From the NCBI RefSeq assembly GCF_001570605.1, contig NZ_BBXG01000005.1, positions 62,001 through 126,000 of the forward strand: a stretch of DNA of 64,000 nt, written 5' to 3'. The stretch is from Herbidospora cretacea (GTDB taxonomy: Bacteria; Actinomycetota; Actinomycetes; Streptosporangiales; Streptosporangiaceae). This document shows positions 53,845 to 63,055 of the stretch, piece by piece (the first letter of the stretch is position 1; each line of letters starts with the position of its first letter). Below the pieces are notes generated by a model. That model made no database searches and had not been told where the DNA came from. It saw only the letters and a program-made list of their open reading frames with translations. The translations under genes and the position numbers were made by a program.

Positions 53845-55355
53845 GCGAACCTCCGCTCGCCCGACGGGACGGTGAACCGGGCCGAGGTCTTGGCGGGCGC
53901 GCCCCGGCGGCTGATGTAGTCGAGGGTGCGGAAGTCGGCCGTCAGCTCGGTGTCGGTGAGGCGGGCCAGGATGTAGCCGCGGCGCTGGTCGAGATACTTG
54001 ATGTGCGGGTTCTCGGCGCGGAGCGCGGACATCCGCTCGGTGTCGCGGTAGCCGTCGCCGTCGCTGGCGATCGAGGTCGCGACCAGCTCGACGCCGACGT
54101 TGGTGCTGGGGTCGTCGAAGTCGGTGCGCAGCTCCGCCGCGTGGTGGATGTGCGCGTCACCGGTGAGCACGACCGGGTTGCTCACCCCCGCCATGCCGCG
54201 CAGGAGCTGGTCGCGCTCGGCCGCGTACCCGTCCCAGGAGTCGAGGTTGACCTCGCGGCCGGGACCGTACTTGAGGTCCTTCTGGGTCATCACGATCTGC
54301 TGGCCGACCAGGTTCCACCGGGCCGGGGAGTCGCGCAGGCCGTCCACGAGCCACTGGTGCTGGCCCTTGCCGAGGAGGGAGCGCGAGCCGTCGAGTCGGT
54401 CGTCGCATCCGGCGCGCACGCCGTCCTCGCACGCCTGGTCGTCGCGGAACTGGCGGGTGTCGAGCAGGTGGAAGCGGGCCAGCGGCCCCCACGACACCCG
54501 CCGGTTGATCGTGATGGAGGCGCCCTTCGGGACGCTGGCCTTACGGAGCGGCATGTTCTCGTAATAGGCCTGGAAGGCGAAGGCCCGGCGCTGGTCGAAG
54601 GCGGGGGCGTTGCTGGCCGAGACGTCGGCGGCCCAGTTGTTCTCGATCTCGTGGTCGTCGAAGGCGACCAGCCACGGCGCGACCGCGTGGGCGGCCTGGA
54701 GGTCGGGGTCGCTCTTGTACTGGGCGTGCCGCATCCGGTAGTCGGCCAGCGTCGCGCACTTCACGCCGCCCGAGTGGGTGCGGATGTTGCCGAACGGGGC
54801 GGTGTAGCCGTTGGGCTGGTATTCGTACATGTAGTCGCCCAGGTGGACGACCAGGTCGGGCTCCTGCTCGGCCAGCCGGCGGTAGGCCGTGTAGTAGCCG
54901 TGCTCCCAGTGGGCGCACGCCGCGATGGCGAACGTGAGGGGCGACAGCGCGGCCGGGCTGGTCCGGGTGCGGCCGACGGGCGAGACGGCGTTCTCGGCGC
55001 GGAAGCGGTAGAAGTACTCCCGGCCCGGCTGGAGACCGGTCAATTCGACGTGCACGCTGTGCGCGGAGCGGGCGGAGGCGACGGCCGTCCCGTCCCGCAC
55101 GACGGTCGCGAACCTCTCGTCTGTGGACACCTGCCACTTCACGTCGATGTCCCGCGAGGGCATCGAACCCCGGCCGTCGGCGCCGTAGGGGTCGATGACG
55201 AGACGGGTCCACAACACGAAGCCGTCAGGGGCCGGGTCTCCCGAGGCGACGCCGACGCCGAAGGGGTCGGTCTTCAGGGCGCGGGAGGGGAGAGCCGGGA
55301 GGGCGGGCGCGGCGGCGGCCAGGATCACGCCGGAGATGAACGATCTGCGCTGCAC
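53841..55355 (-). CDS. phoD: PhoD-type secreted alkaline phosphatase/phosphodiesterase
   Basis: 504 aa from GTG. Twin-arginine signal (MQRRSFISGVILAAAAPALP). The metallophosphoesterase core shows CAHWEHGYYTAYRR, VVHLGDYMYEY, FDDHEIENNW, LTGDAHIHH and the later HHAAELRTDF, the calcium/iron ligand set of PhoD. It releases phosphate from teichoic acids, nucleotides and other phosphodiesters outside the cell. It is preceded by a PHO-like box and translationally coupled to the FG-GAP protein. Confidence 0.94.
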   Translation of the reverse strand: MQRRSFISGVILAAAAPALPALPSRALKTDPFGVGVASGDPAPDGFVLWTRLVIDPYGADGRGSMPSRDIDVKWQVSTDERFATVVRDGTAVASARSAHSVHVELTGLQPGREYFYRFRAENAVSPVGRTRTSPAALSPLTFAIAACAHWEHGYYTAYRRLAEQEPDLVVHLGDYMYEYQPNGYTAPFGNIRTHSGGVKCATLADYRMRHAQYKSDPDLQAAHAVAPWLVAFDDHEIENNWAADVSASNAPAFDQRRAFAFQAYYENMPLRKASVPKGASITINRRVSWGPLARFHLLDTRQFRDDQACEDGVRAGCDDRLDGSRSLLGKGQHQWLVDGLRDSPARWNLVGQQIVMTQKDLKYGPGREVNLDSWDGYAAERDQLLRGMAGVSNPVVLTGDAHIHHAAELRTDFDDPSTNVGVELVATSIASDGDGYRDTERMSALRAENPHIKYLDQRRGYILARLTDTELTADFRTLDYISRRGAPAKTSARFTVPSGERRFA

Positions 55356-55394
55356 CCCGACAGTGCAGACCGTGCGTCTGTCTGATTTCTTTTA

Positions 55395-55427
55395 CCGCTC
55401 TGACCAGCGCGAGAACCAAAAATGAAC
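55395..55427 (-). promoter_or_regulatory. PHO-like box (three 11-base direct repeats) upstream of phoD
   Basis: Read on the reverse strand, three consecutive 11-base units start GTTCATT, GTTCTCG and GGTCAGA, following the GTTCACC-type direct-repeat units bound by PhoP in Streptomyces. The block lies 40 bases upstream of the phoD start, where PhoP-dependent activation under phosphate starvation would be expected. Units two and three are imperfect. Confidence 0.65.
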
Positions 55428-55464
55428 AGACGTGCGCGTACCCGTTGTCAATGAACGCCCGGCG

Positions 55465-57477
55465 TCACTCCGTCAGGTTCGCGATGAACGACTCGATGCT
55501 CGCGCATGTCTCCGCGTCGCCCGCCTCGCGGAACGCGTCGAGCGCCTCCTCGGCGGTGATCTCCGCCTCGGCGAACCGCCCGAGGCGGGCGTAGGCCTCC
55601 GCCAGGGACAGGCGGGCGTACCGGACCGGCTCCATCTCGCCCTCGGCGACGTACTGCGCGACGGCCTCGACCAGGTCGTCGAGCGCCTCGGGGACCCGGC
55701 CCAGCTGGAGGCGGAGGGAGCCGCGCTCGTGGTGGATCCCGGCCCGTTCGGCGACGGGGGCGTACGCGACGGCCTCGTCGTAGGCGGCCAGCGCGCCCTC
55801 GTGATCGGCACCGGCGTCGAGCAGCGCGTGGGCGTGCCGGACGCAGGCGCGGGCCAGGCCCTCGCGGTCGTCGGCGGCGCGCATCGCGTCGCGGGCCCGT
55901 GAGGCGGTCTCGACGTCGCCGCGCAGCCCCGCCAGCAGCAGCAGTCCCCCGGGCGAGGGCGGGGCGGCGGCCAGGACCCGCTCGGCGTCGGCCTCCCGGC
56001 CGAGCGTCAGGTAGGCGTGGGCGAGGCGGACCACGGCGTTCGGGTTCCGCAATGCGGCGGTCGACGCCTCGACCAGCGGCAGCCCCTCCTCCTCCTGGCC
56101 GAGCTGGCAGAGCAGCAGGCCGAGGCGGCCCAGCGAGCTCTGCCGGCGCTCCTCGTCGGTGTGGAGCTCGGCCGCCCGCCGCCATTCGGCCAGCGCCTCA
56201 CCGGTGTCCCCGGCGACCATGGCGGTCAGCCCCCGGCCGTCGGCCCGCCGCGCCTCCAGCGACGGGACGGGATCGAGGGCGTCGTACCGCTCCCAAGCGG
56301 CTTTGGCGTCGTCGAGGCGGCCGCGCTGCCAGGCCTCCTCCGCCAGGTCGAGCAGTTCCTCGGGGGTGTGCGCGGGCGGCAGCGGCGCGGGAGGGAGGGG
56401 CGGCGGGGAGTGCCGGGCGCGCGGGTCGAGCGGCACGTGCTCGGCCAGTGGCCGGGCGGTCAGCCACTCCTCGACGCGGCGGCCCTGTTCGGGGGTCCCG
56501 TTGCGGGCGTCGAACCGGGCGGCGATCTCCCGGGCCCTGGCGGTGAGCGCTGCCTCCTCGGCCGCGTCGCCGGGCTGGGCGTGGCCCTGCTCGCGGAGCA
56601 GGCGGAGCAGCAGCGCGCCCGCGGCGGCGAACCACATCGCCGCGCCGGGACTCGGGGCCTTCTCCAGCAGCGGGCGCTCGCGGGTGAAAATCTCCAGCCC
56701 CCGGGCCAGGTTGCCGCTGACCGCGCAGAACCACAGGTGGGTGGCGATCTCCTCGACCTCGTTGGCGTCGCCGCGCATCGCCCGGTAGGCGACCCGGTGG
56801 GCGTGCGCGGCCTCGGCGAACCTGCCGGTCCGCAGGTAGGCGGGCAGCAGCGTGGTCAGGATGCTCTGCGGCTGGACGTGACACGTCAGCTCGCCGCGCA
56901 GCACCGGCTCGGCGAGCTCGACGGCCTCCTCGTCACGGCCGCGCAGGGTCAGGTAGAAGGCCTTGGACGTCGGGTCGCACCCCTCGCAGTCGCTCAGGAT
57001 GTCGCGGGGGGTGGTCGTCCAGCGGTGGTAGAGGTCGTCGGCGAGGGCGAAGTCGCCCAGGTGGGCGGCGTGCGCGCAGCGGGCGGCGTAGACGGCGTGC
57101 ATGCCGTTGCCGCTCTCGCGGTAGCGGCGCTCCATGTCGTCGAGCATCTGGTGGGTGCGGGCCAGCGGCACCTCGGGGAAGCGCCGCAGGTCGCCGACGA
57201 TCCACTTGAAGTGCCACAGCACGTTGTGCAGGGACCAGTCGCCGAAACCGCCGGGCTCGGCGTCGTGGTCGGCCAGGCAGCGGGCGAACGCCGCGAAGGC
57301 CTTGGCGTGCTCGGCGCCGTACTGGTAAGCCTCGGTGAGCTCCATCCGGACCGCCCAGACCAGGCTCCGGTCGCCGGTCGCCTCGGCCCGCTGGAGCGCC
57401 GTCTCCAGCAGCGTGGTCTTCGCCTCGCCGTACGGCAGCGACTGCGCCCGGTCGACGAGGTCGGCGATCTCATCCAT
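55465..57477 (-). CDS. Large TPR-repeat protein coupled to the HSP90-like gene
   Basis: 670 aa, cytoplasmic, almost entirely helical. TPR-like units are plain in the second half (ALAEWRRAAELHTDEERRQS, VVRLAHAYLTLGREADAERV, ARLSLAEAYARLGRFAEAEI) and at the start (AKTTLLETALQRAEATGDRS). A proline-rich break occurs near residue 365 (HSPPPLPPAPLPPAH). It overlaps the HSP90-like gene by eight bases, so the pair is made together. In eukaryotes TPR proteins are HSP90 co-chaperones; by analogy this may be a dedicated partner, though no EEVD-like tail is seen on the HSP90. Confidence 0.85.
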   Translation of the reverse strand: MDEIADLVDRAQSLPYGEAKTTLLETALQRAEATGDRSLVWAVRMELTEAYQYGAEHAKAFAAFARCLADHDAEPGGFGDWSLHNVLWHFKWIVGDLRRFPEVPLARTHQMLDDMERRYRESGNGMHAVYAARCAHAAHLGDFALADDLYHRWTTTPRDILSDCEGCDPTSKAFYLTLRGRDEEAVELAEPVLRGELTCHVQPQSILTTLLPAYLRTGRFAEAAHAHRVAYRAMRGDANEVEEIATHLWFCAVSGNLARGLEIFTRERPLLEKAPSPGAAMWFAAAGALLLRLLREQGHAQPGDAAEEAALTARAREIAARFDARNGTPEQGRRVEEWLTARPLAEHVPLDPRARHSPPPLPPAPLPPAHTPEELLDLAEEAWQRGRLDDAKAAWERYDALDPVPSLEARRADGRGLTAMVAGDTGEALAEWRRAAELHTDEERRQSSLGRLGLLLCQLGQEEEGLPLVEASTAALRNPNAVVRLAHAYLTLGREADAERVLAAAPPSPGGLLLLAGLRGDVETASRARDAMRAADDREGLARACVRHAHALLDAGADHEGALAAYDEAVAYAPVAERAGIHHERGSLRLQLGRVPEALDDLVEAVAQYVAEGEMEPVRYARLSLAEAYARLGRFAEAEITAEEALDAFREAGDAETCASIESFIANLTE

Positions 57478-59248
57478 TGACGGCCCAGTCGAGCAGGCCC
57501 AGGAACGACCGGTTGAGGGTGGCGGTGTCGGCCGCCCGCATCGGGTGGTGGCCGTGCAGCAGCGCCATGCCGTAGAGCGCCTCGACGGCGGTCGCGGCCA
57601 GCGCCGGGTCGGCCAGCCGGGTGACCCGGCGGACCAGCGGGTTGCGGTGGTTCAGCACGAGCTGCGGCTTCTCGCCGCCGCCCGCGTCGAGCGCGCCCAG
57701 CACGTCGGCCCACATCTCCCCCGCCACCTCGGCGGCCTCCTTGGCCTGCGCGTCGTGGCGGGCGGCCCGGCTGGTCAGGTAGAGGGCGGGCAGCGCCGCC
57801 GGGTCGAAGTCGCGTAAGACGACCTCGCAGCCCAGCGGGGCCAGCGCGGCGGCCGCGGTGGCGAGGAACCCGCGCACGGCGAGCTCGGCGGCCGGGTCGA
57901 CGGGGGCCATCCGGGTGGTGAGCTCGGCCGGTTCGAGGCGGGACAGCCCGTGGCCGGGCTCGATGCGCGACAGCCGGGCGAGGATGTCGCCGTCGTAGAC
58001 GTAGCCGCCGTTCAGCAGTCCCACGCCCTGCGCGGCGCAGACCCCGGCGAGCTGGCGGAACTCGTCGACGCTGGTGGTGTAGCGGCCGTGCGGGTGGCGG
58101 ACCCGGAACTGGGCGAGGGTCATCGGGCCCTCGGCGGTCTCGTATTCGAGCCATCGGTCGACCAGCCGCAGCATGTCGTCGTCGTGCAGCGCGAGGGCCT
58201 TGACGCCCAGGTGGTGCAGCCGGAGGAAACCGCGCAGGCGGGCCGGATCGGTGGCGGCCAGCTTCACCAGCCACTCGCGCAGCTGCGCGCCGAGCGCGTC
58301 ACGGGTGTGTTCGAGCAGGTCGTCGTCGTAGAGGGCCTCGCGGGAGGCGGTCGGCCGCAGCTCGGCGGCGTCGACCACGACCCGCACGAAGAACGCCCAC
58401 TCGGGCAGCAGCCCGGTCAGCTTCTCCGACAGCAGCATGCCCTTGAGGTAGACGCGGTGCGCGTCGCGCGCCCCCGGGTTGGCGGGATGGGGCACCACGA
58501 AGGCCACCCCGGTCAGCCCCGCCTCGGGCACCTCCAGGTCGATCACGTCGAAGGCGGGGAAGCCGAAGAGCTCTCTCCCGTACGAGATGAGCGCCTCCCG
58601 CCGCAGCAGCGGGCTGGCGTGGCGGACCTGCCAGGGCGCGCCGTCACCGGAGATCGGCGTGCCGTCGACGGTCACCTCGACGGGCAGCAGCGAGCCGTAG
58701 AGCGTGGCCAGTTCGGTCACCGTCCGGCTGGACGTCCACACGGCCGCGTCGCGGCGGGGGCGCAGGGTGACGGTGGTGCCGGGCTCGCCCTGAGCAGGAG
58801 TGGTGGCGACGTCGTAGCTGCCGTCCGAGCGCCCGGTCCACAGGACGGCCGGCCCGCCGGAGGCCGACCGCGACTCGACGTGGATCTCGTCGGCCACCAG
58901 GAACCCCGACAGCAGCCCGATCCCGAACTGCCCCAGGAACTCGTGCCGGGCGAACCCGAGCTCGTCGCGCTTGGACGAGCGCCCGATCGTCGCCAGCAGC
59001 GTGTGCACCTCGTCGTCGGTGAGCCCGACGCCGGTGTCGTGCACCCGGATCGTCTCGGGGCCCACCTCGACCCGGATGCGCCCGGGCGCCATCGGATCAC
59101 CCGCCCGCCGCGCGGTGATCGCGTCACACGCGTTCTGCAGCAGCTCACGGACGTAGACCCGCGGACTGGAGTAGAGATGCCGGCTGAGCAGATCGACCAC
59201 TCCGCGCAGGTCGACCTGAAAGGCCCGGGTCCCTTCGGTGTACGGCAC
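57470..59248 (-). CDS. HSP90-family chaperone (HtpG-like, divergent)
   Basis: 592 aa from GTG. GHKL ATPase N-domain: ELLQNACDAITARR (N box), IRVHDTGVGLTDDEV, GRSSKRDE lid, HEFLGQFGIGLLSGFLVADE (G2 box). Middle domain with YLKGMLLSEKLTGLLPEWAFF and the client/ATP arginine region LRPTASREAL. It is shorter than HtpG (about 620-630 residues) with a reduced C-terminal dimerisation part. This is the actinobacterial HSP90-family-protein subgroup that occurs with a TPR partner, as here. Confidence 0.9.
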   Translation of the reverse strand: MPYTEGTRAFQVDLRGVVDLLSRHLYSSPRVYVRELLQNACDAITARRAGDPMAPGRIRVEVGPETIRVHDTGVGLTDDEVHTLLATIGRSSKRDELGFARHEFLGQFGIGLLSGFLVADEIHVESRSASGGPAVLWTGRSDGSYDVATTPAQGEPGTTVTLRPRRDAAVWTSSRTVTELATLYGSLLPVEVTVDGTPISGDGAPWQVRHASPLLRREALISYGRELFGFPAFDVIDLEVPEAGLTGVAFVVPHPANPGARDAHRVYLKGMLLSEKLTGLLPEWAFFVRVVVDAAELRPTASREALYDDDLLEHTRDALGAQLREWLVKLAATDPARLRGFLRLHHLGVKALALHDDDMLRLVDRWLEYETAEGPMTLAQFRVRHPHGRYTTSVDEFRQLAGVCAAQGVGLLNGGYVYDGDILARLSRIEPGHGLSRLEPAELTTRMAPVDPAAELAVRGFLATAAAALAPLGCEVVLRDFDPAALPALYLTSRAARHDAQAKEAAEVAGEMWADVLGALDAGGGEKPQLVLNHRNPLVRRVTRLADPALAATAVEALYGMALLHGHHPMRAADTATLNRSFLGLLDWAVNG

Positions 59249-59260
59249 GCGACGACCCTA
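59249..59260 (-). promoter_or_regulatory. Leaderless-type -10 of the HSP90-like gene
   Basis: On the reverse strand TAGGGT (59255-59260) ends six bases before the GTG at 59248. No Shine-Dalgarno is present. It separates this operon from the lipase-fold gene upstream. Confidence 0.5.
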
Positions 59261-59269
59261 TCGAGCTTT

Positions 59270-60088
59270 TTACTGCAGAAAGTCCCGCAAATGGGAGTTC
59301 AAGACACCGCAACCCAGGTAATTGCGGACGGTATGAAAGTCGAGCCAGTCGATGTTGCACGGAAAGTCACGTTCCACGCCCTTGAAAACGGGACGCAACT
59401 CCGTGGGAATGGCGGCGATGTCGTCCTTGTCGGCGAAGTTGATCCACCGCTTCACCCCCGGGGGCCGCGCCCCCATCCCGGCGACCGGCAGCGGCGCGAG
59501 CCGTTCGAACACCACGTTGCGCATCCCGAGCGGCGACCCGAGCGTCACGAGCAGCTCGGCCCGCAGATCGGGGTGCGCCCAGAACGCCTCGTACGCCACC
59601 ACGCTCCCCAGCGAATGGGCGATCACCACCCTCGGTGCGCGCCGCCGGATCACCGTGGCCACCGCGTCCCGCGCGAGCGTGCGGGGCGAGCCGCCCCCGA
59701 GATAGGTGGCCACCTCGGGACAGAAGTCCTCGGCGAACCGCAGCGCGCCCTCGCCGAGCCGGTCGAGCAGCCAGGCCGCCAGCCGGTGGGCCACTGAGGT
59801 CAGCGTCTCCCCCGCCGCGGCGGCGACCCGATGGTCTTCGACCTGGCGCATCCAGTCGGTGAAGACCATCTTCTCGGGCGGCGCCATCTTCTTCGGCGGC
59901 TGAGGAGTGCCTTTACGCAGGTGGTGGGCGTAATAGGCGACCTCGGCGACGGGCGCGGACCTCAATCCGCCGTCGTGGAGATAGCGGTTCCATTTGGCCC
60001 GCATCAGCTCGGCCGCCCTGGCCGGGGAACCCTCGCCCTGTTCGAAGTACTTGTACTTCCCGATGCCGTGCACACCGACGATCGTCAC
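59270..60088 (-). CDS. Lipase-fold alpha/beta hydrolase
   Basis: 272 aa from GTG at 60088, opening MTIVGVHGIGKYKYFEQGEG. The nucleophile elbow is VVIAHSLGSVVAYEAFWAHP, of the PGAP1/lipase type. The acid lies probably in NFADKDDIAA and the histidine in LDFHTVRNYLG. It is cytoplasmic, without a signal. The substrate is unknown; an esterase or lipase acting on lipid-linked or surface-active substrates is possible. It diverges from arfB over about 50 bases. Confidence 0.8.
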   Translation of the reverse strand: MTIVGVHGIGKYKYFEQGEGSPARAAELMRAKWNRYLHDGGLRSAPVAEVAYYAHHLRKGTPQPPKKMAPPEKMVFTDWMRQVEDHRVAAAAGETLTSVAHRLAAWLLDRLGEGALRFAEDFCPEVATYLGGGSPRTLARDAVATVIRRRAPRVVIAHSLGSVVAYEAFWAHPDLRAELLVTLGSPLGMRNVVFERLAPLPVAGMGARPPGVKRWINFADKDDIAAIPTELRPVFKGVERDFPCNIDWLDFHTVRNYLGCGVLNSHLRDFLQ

Positions 60089-60139
60089 CCGGCCACAGTG
60101 CCGGAAAAATGCGTTGAACGCACGGCTAATCTGGGAGGC

Positions 60140-60535
60140 ATGACCGAGATTCCGGAGGCCGAGCTCAGCTGGCGGTTCTCGCGTTCCTCCGGGCCCGGCG
60201 GCCAGGGTGTGAACACGACCGACAGCCGGGTGGAGCTCAGCTTCGACATCGCCAACACCGAGATCCTGACCGACGTCCAGAAGGAACGCGCGCTGACCCG
60301 GCTGGCCAACCGGCTCGTCGACGGCGTGCTGACGATCAGCGCGCAGGAGTTCCGCTCCCAGCTGCGCAACCGCGAGGCGGCCCGCATGCGGCTGACGCAG
60401 ACGCTGCGCGAGGCGATCGCGCCGCCCGCGAAGAAGCGGCGCCCGACCAAGCCCTCCAAGGGCCAGGTGGAGCGCCGCCTGCAGAACAAGAAGCGCCGCT
60501 CCGACGTCAAGAAGCTGCGGCGGGACGTCTCCTAG
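60140..60535 (+). CDS. arfB: Alternative ribosome-rescue peptidyl-tRNA hydrolase ArfB
   Basis: 131 aa. RSSGPGGQGVNTTDSRVEL holds the GGQ that cuts peptidyl-tRNA, and the basic tail (AKKRRPTKPSKGQVERRL, then KKRRSDVKKLRRDV) enters the empty mRNA channel of stalled ribosomes. It is short and single-domain, unlike release factors. GGGAGG directly precedes the ATG region. The stop shares CTAG with the convergent DinB-like gene. Confidence 0.94.
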   Translation: MTEIPEAELSWRFSRSSGPGGQGVNTTDSRVELSFDIANTEILTDVQKERALTRLANRLVDGVLTISAQEFRSQLRNREAARMRLTQTLREAIAPPAKKRRPTKPSKGQVERRLQNKKRRSDVKKLRRDVS

Positions 60536-61146
60536 CGCTCGGTCCGGTCCTCCATCTCCCAGACGTGGTCGAGCACGTGCCAGATGATCCGCCGGGAGGC
60601 GTAGCGGACGGGCCACTTGTAGTCGTCGCCGTCGAGCGGCCGGGAGACCACCTCCAGCAGCCTCGGCCGCAGCTCGGCGACGTCGGCCGCCCTGACCCTC
60701 ACGTCGAGCTTGGCGGCGTAGGCGCGTTCGGCCGACACGACGTGGGCGACCATCTTGTCGCGGTCGCGCCCGCCGCCGCGCGGCCCCTTGCGCAGCTCCT
60801 CCGGGGTGATCCCGACGACGTCGTCGAAGACCCCCCAGGCCGCCCGCATCAGCGCGGCGTTCCTGGCCGCCTCGTCGGGGCCCCACGGCTCCTCGTCGAG
60901 GACGGCCGGCAGCGCGGGCGCGCCGAAGTCGGTCGTCGCGTTGCCGGTGATCTTCTCGGCGACCCGGATCTCGCCCGGCTCGAACACCAGCCCGGCCCGG
61001 TCGGCGACCACGCGGTAGCGCTCCTCGTAGGAGAGGAGCGCCTCGATCGCGTCGTCCTCGTTCCTGGCCGAGCGGCTCCAGCCCGGCCAGTCGACCGAGT
61101 TGGCGAAGACCTTCTTCTTGCCGAGCTCCAGGTAGATGGTGTGCAT
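60532..61146 (-). CDS. DinB-like four-helix protein
   Basis: 204 aa from ATG at 61146. The N-terminal part (MHTIYLELGKKKVFANSVDW) is unusual. The C-terminal half follows the DinB layout: DRDKMVAHVVSAERAYAAKL, then RRIIWHVLDHVWEMEDR, with the three histidines (HVVSAE, WHVLDH) that normally bind metal. Such proteins serve thiol-dependent (mycothiol or bacillithiol) transferase chemistry or are of unknown role. It is transcribed alone. Confidence 0.75.
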   Translation of the reverse strand: MHTIYLELGKKKVFANSVDWPGWSRSARNEDDAIEALLSYEERYRVVADRAGLVFEPGEIRVAEKITGNATTDFGAPALPAVLDEEPWGPDEAARNAALMRAAWGVFDDVVGITPEELRKGPRGGGRDRDKMVAHVVSAERAYAAKLDVRVRAADVAELRPRLLEVVSRPLDGDDYKWPVRYASRRIIWHVLDHVWEMEDRTER

Positions 61147-61199
61147 GTCCACCACCCTGGCACCCATACCTGCCAGAACGTGACAGCTACATGGGGCAG

Positions 61200-61979
61200 C
61201 TACACCATGTCGATCAGGTCGGCGACCGAGTTCACCACCTGCGACGGGCGGTAGGGCCAGCGGTCGATCTGGTCGGCCTTGGCGACGCCGGTCAGCACCA
61301 GGATCGTGTGGAGGCCGGCCTCCATGCCGCAGACGACGTCGGTGTCCATGCGGTCGCCGATCATCGCGGTCGACTCGCTGTGGGCGTCGATGCGGTTGAG
61401 GGCGCTGCGCATCATCATCGGGTTGGGCTTGCCGACGAAGTAGGGGTCGACGCCGGTCGCCTTGGTGATCATCGCGGCCACCGCGCCGCAGGCGGGCAGG
61501 TTGCCCTCGTGGGAGGGGCCGACGGCGTCGGGGTTGGTGGCGATGAAACGGGCGCCGTTCTCGATCAGCCGGATCGCCCGCGTGATGTGGGAGAAGCTGT
61601 AGGTGCGGGTCTCGCCGAGCACGACGTAGTCGGGGTTCAGGTCGGTCAGGTAGTAGCCCGCGTCGTGGAGCGCGGTGGTCAGGCCCGACTCGCCGATCAC
61701 ATAGGCGCTGCCCTCGGGGCGCTGACCGGCCAGGAAGTCGGCGGTGGCCAGCGCGGAGGTCCAGATGGCCTCCGGCGGCACCTCAAGACCGGCCGACCGG
61801 AGCCGGACCGAAAGGTCACGCGGGGTGTAGATCGAGTTGTTGGTGAGCACGAGGAACCGTTTCCCCGAGGCGCTCAGCCTCTTGATGAACTCGTCGGCCC
61901 CCGGTACGGGTTGCCCCTCGTGGACCAGGACGCCGTCCATGTCGGACAGCCAGCATTCAATAGGCTTGCGCTCGCTCAT
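61200..61979 (-). CDS. HAD-IIA (NagD-like) sugar-phosphate phosphatase
   Basis: 259 aa. HAD motif I is [10 protein letters not shown] (nucleophile and general-acid aspartates), motif II VLTNNS, motif III lysine in [10 protein letters not shown], and motif [19 protein letters not shown]. The cap between motifs II and III is of the C2/NagD type. It probably hydrolyses a sugar or nucleotide phosphate in the cytoplasm. The start at MSERKP is chosen; an ATG four codons upstream is equally without a ribosome binding site. It diverges from an LLM gene. Confidence 0.9.
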   Translation of the reverse strand: MSERKPIECWLSDMDGVLVHEGQPVPGADEFIKRLSASGKRFLVLTNNSIYTPRDLSVRLRSAGLEVPPEAIWTSALATADFLAGQRPEGSAYVIGESGLTTALHDAGYYLTDLNPDYVVLGETRTYSFSHITRAIRLIENGARFIATNPDAVGPSHEGNLPACGAVAAMITKATGVDPYFVGKPNPMMMRSALNRIDAHSESTAMIGDRMDTDVVCGMEAGLHTILVLTGVAKADQIDRWPYRPSQVVNSVADLIDMV

Positions 61980-62007
61980 GGGGACAAGCATCGCAGAAGG
62001 AAATAAA

Positions 62008-62022
62008 CGGAGTAAGACTCCG
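62008..62022. promoter_or_regulatory. Palindrome between the HAD and LLM genes
   Basis: CGGAGT-AAG-ACTCCG is a perfect 6-3-6 inverted repeat, 14 bases before the LLM start and 29 bases from the HAD start. Candidate operator for both divergent genes. Confidence 0.4.
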
Positions 62023-62035
62023 GTTATCGCTGGTC

Positions 62036-63055
62036 ATGGACAACATCCAAGGCGTCGCCCGCGGGACGGCCGAGGTCCCGCTGTCGGTTCTCGAACTCGC
62101 GACCGTCGGCGACGGGATCACCCCGGCCGAGGCCCTGCGCGGGGCGACCGACCTGGCCAGGAAGGCCGAGCAGTGGGGCTTCCACCGCATCTGGGTGGCC
62201 GAGCACCACGGCATGCCGGGGGTGGCCAGCTCCTCCCCCGCCGTGCTGATCGCCCATCTGGCGGCGGCGACCGAGCGGATCAGGATCGGGTCGGGCGGCG
62301 TGATGCTGCCCAACCACGCGCCGCTGGTGGTGGCCGAGCAGTTCGGCACTCTGGAGGCGCTGCACCCGGGCCGCATCGACCTAGGCCTCGGCCGCGCCCC
62401 CGGCACCGACATGGCCACCGCCCACGCGCTGCGCCGCAGCGCCGAGGTCGACCCCGACGAGTTCCCGCAGGCCGTGGGCGAGCTGACCGCCTTCCTCGAC
62501 GGGACGTTCCCGCGCATCCAGGCGATCCCGCGCGGCCCGGAGCGCCCGCCGATCTGGCTGCTCGGGTCGAGCGGCTTCTCGGCCAGGCTGGCCGGGCTGC
62601 TCGGGCTGCCGTTCGCGTTCGCCCACCACTTCAGCGCGGCCAACACCGAACCGGCACTGGAGATCTACCGCACCTCGTTCCGCCCGTCGGAGGTGCTGTC
62701 CGCGCCCTACGCGATGCTCGGCGTCTCGGCGCTGGCGGCGGAGACCGAGGAGGAGGCCCACCGGCAGGCGCTGCCCGGCGCGCTGTCGTTCCTGCGGCTG
62801 CGGTTCGGCACCCCGGGCCCGTTCCCGACCCCGGAGGAGGCCGCCGCGTACGAGTTCAGCCCGATGGAGGCCGAGTTCGTCCGCGACCGCCTGGCCAACG
62901 TCGCGCTCGGCACCCCCGACCAGGTCAGGGCCGGCCTCGACGAGCTGCGCAAGCGCACCGACGCCGACGAGCTGATGATCACCACCATGGTCCACGGCAC
63001 CGAGACCCGGATCCGCTCCTACGAGCTGATCGCGCAGGCCTACGGGCTCATCTAG
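62036..63055 (+). CDS. LLM-class flavin-dependent oxidoreductase (luciferase-like, YhbW/MsnO8 type)
   Basis: 339 aa luciferase-like TIM barrel. [20 protein letters not shown] opens the barrel; [40 protein letters not shown] and [13 protein letters not shown] are the FMN-type monooxygenase signatures of the YhbW/MsnO8 group, and FGTPDQV-like [14 protein letters not shown] closes it. Probably FMN-dependent. The substrate is unknown. It converges on the next LLM gene with an eight-base stop overlap. Confidence 0.88.
   Translation: MDNIQGVARGTAEVPLSVLELATVGDGITPAEALRGATDLARKAEQWGFHRIWVAEHHGMPGVASSSPAVLIAHLAAATERIRIGSGGVMLPNHAPLVVAEQFGTLEALHPGRIDLGLGRAPGTDMATAHALRRSAEVDPDEFPQAVGELTAFLDGTFPRIQAIPRGPERPPIWLLGSSGFSARLAGLLGLPFAFAHHFSAANTEPALEIYRTSFRPSEVLSAPYAMLGVSALAAETEEEAHRQALPGALSFLRLRFGTPGPFPTPEEAAAYEFSPMEAEFVRDRLANVALGTPDQVRAGLDELRKRTDADELMITTMVHGTETRIRSYELIAQAYGLI

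Noticed and set aside
60532-61146. Mycothiol-dependent maleylpyruvate isomerase
   Set aside because: Only the C-terminal histidine motifs fit DinB; the N-terminus differs and no aromatic pathway genes are nearby, so the specific name is not supported.
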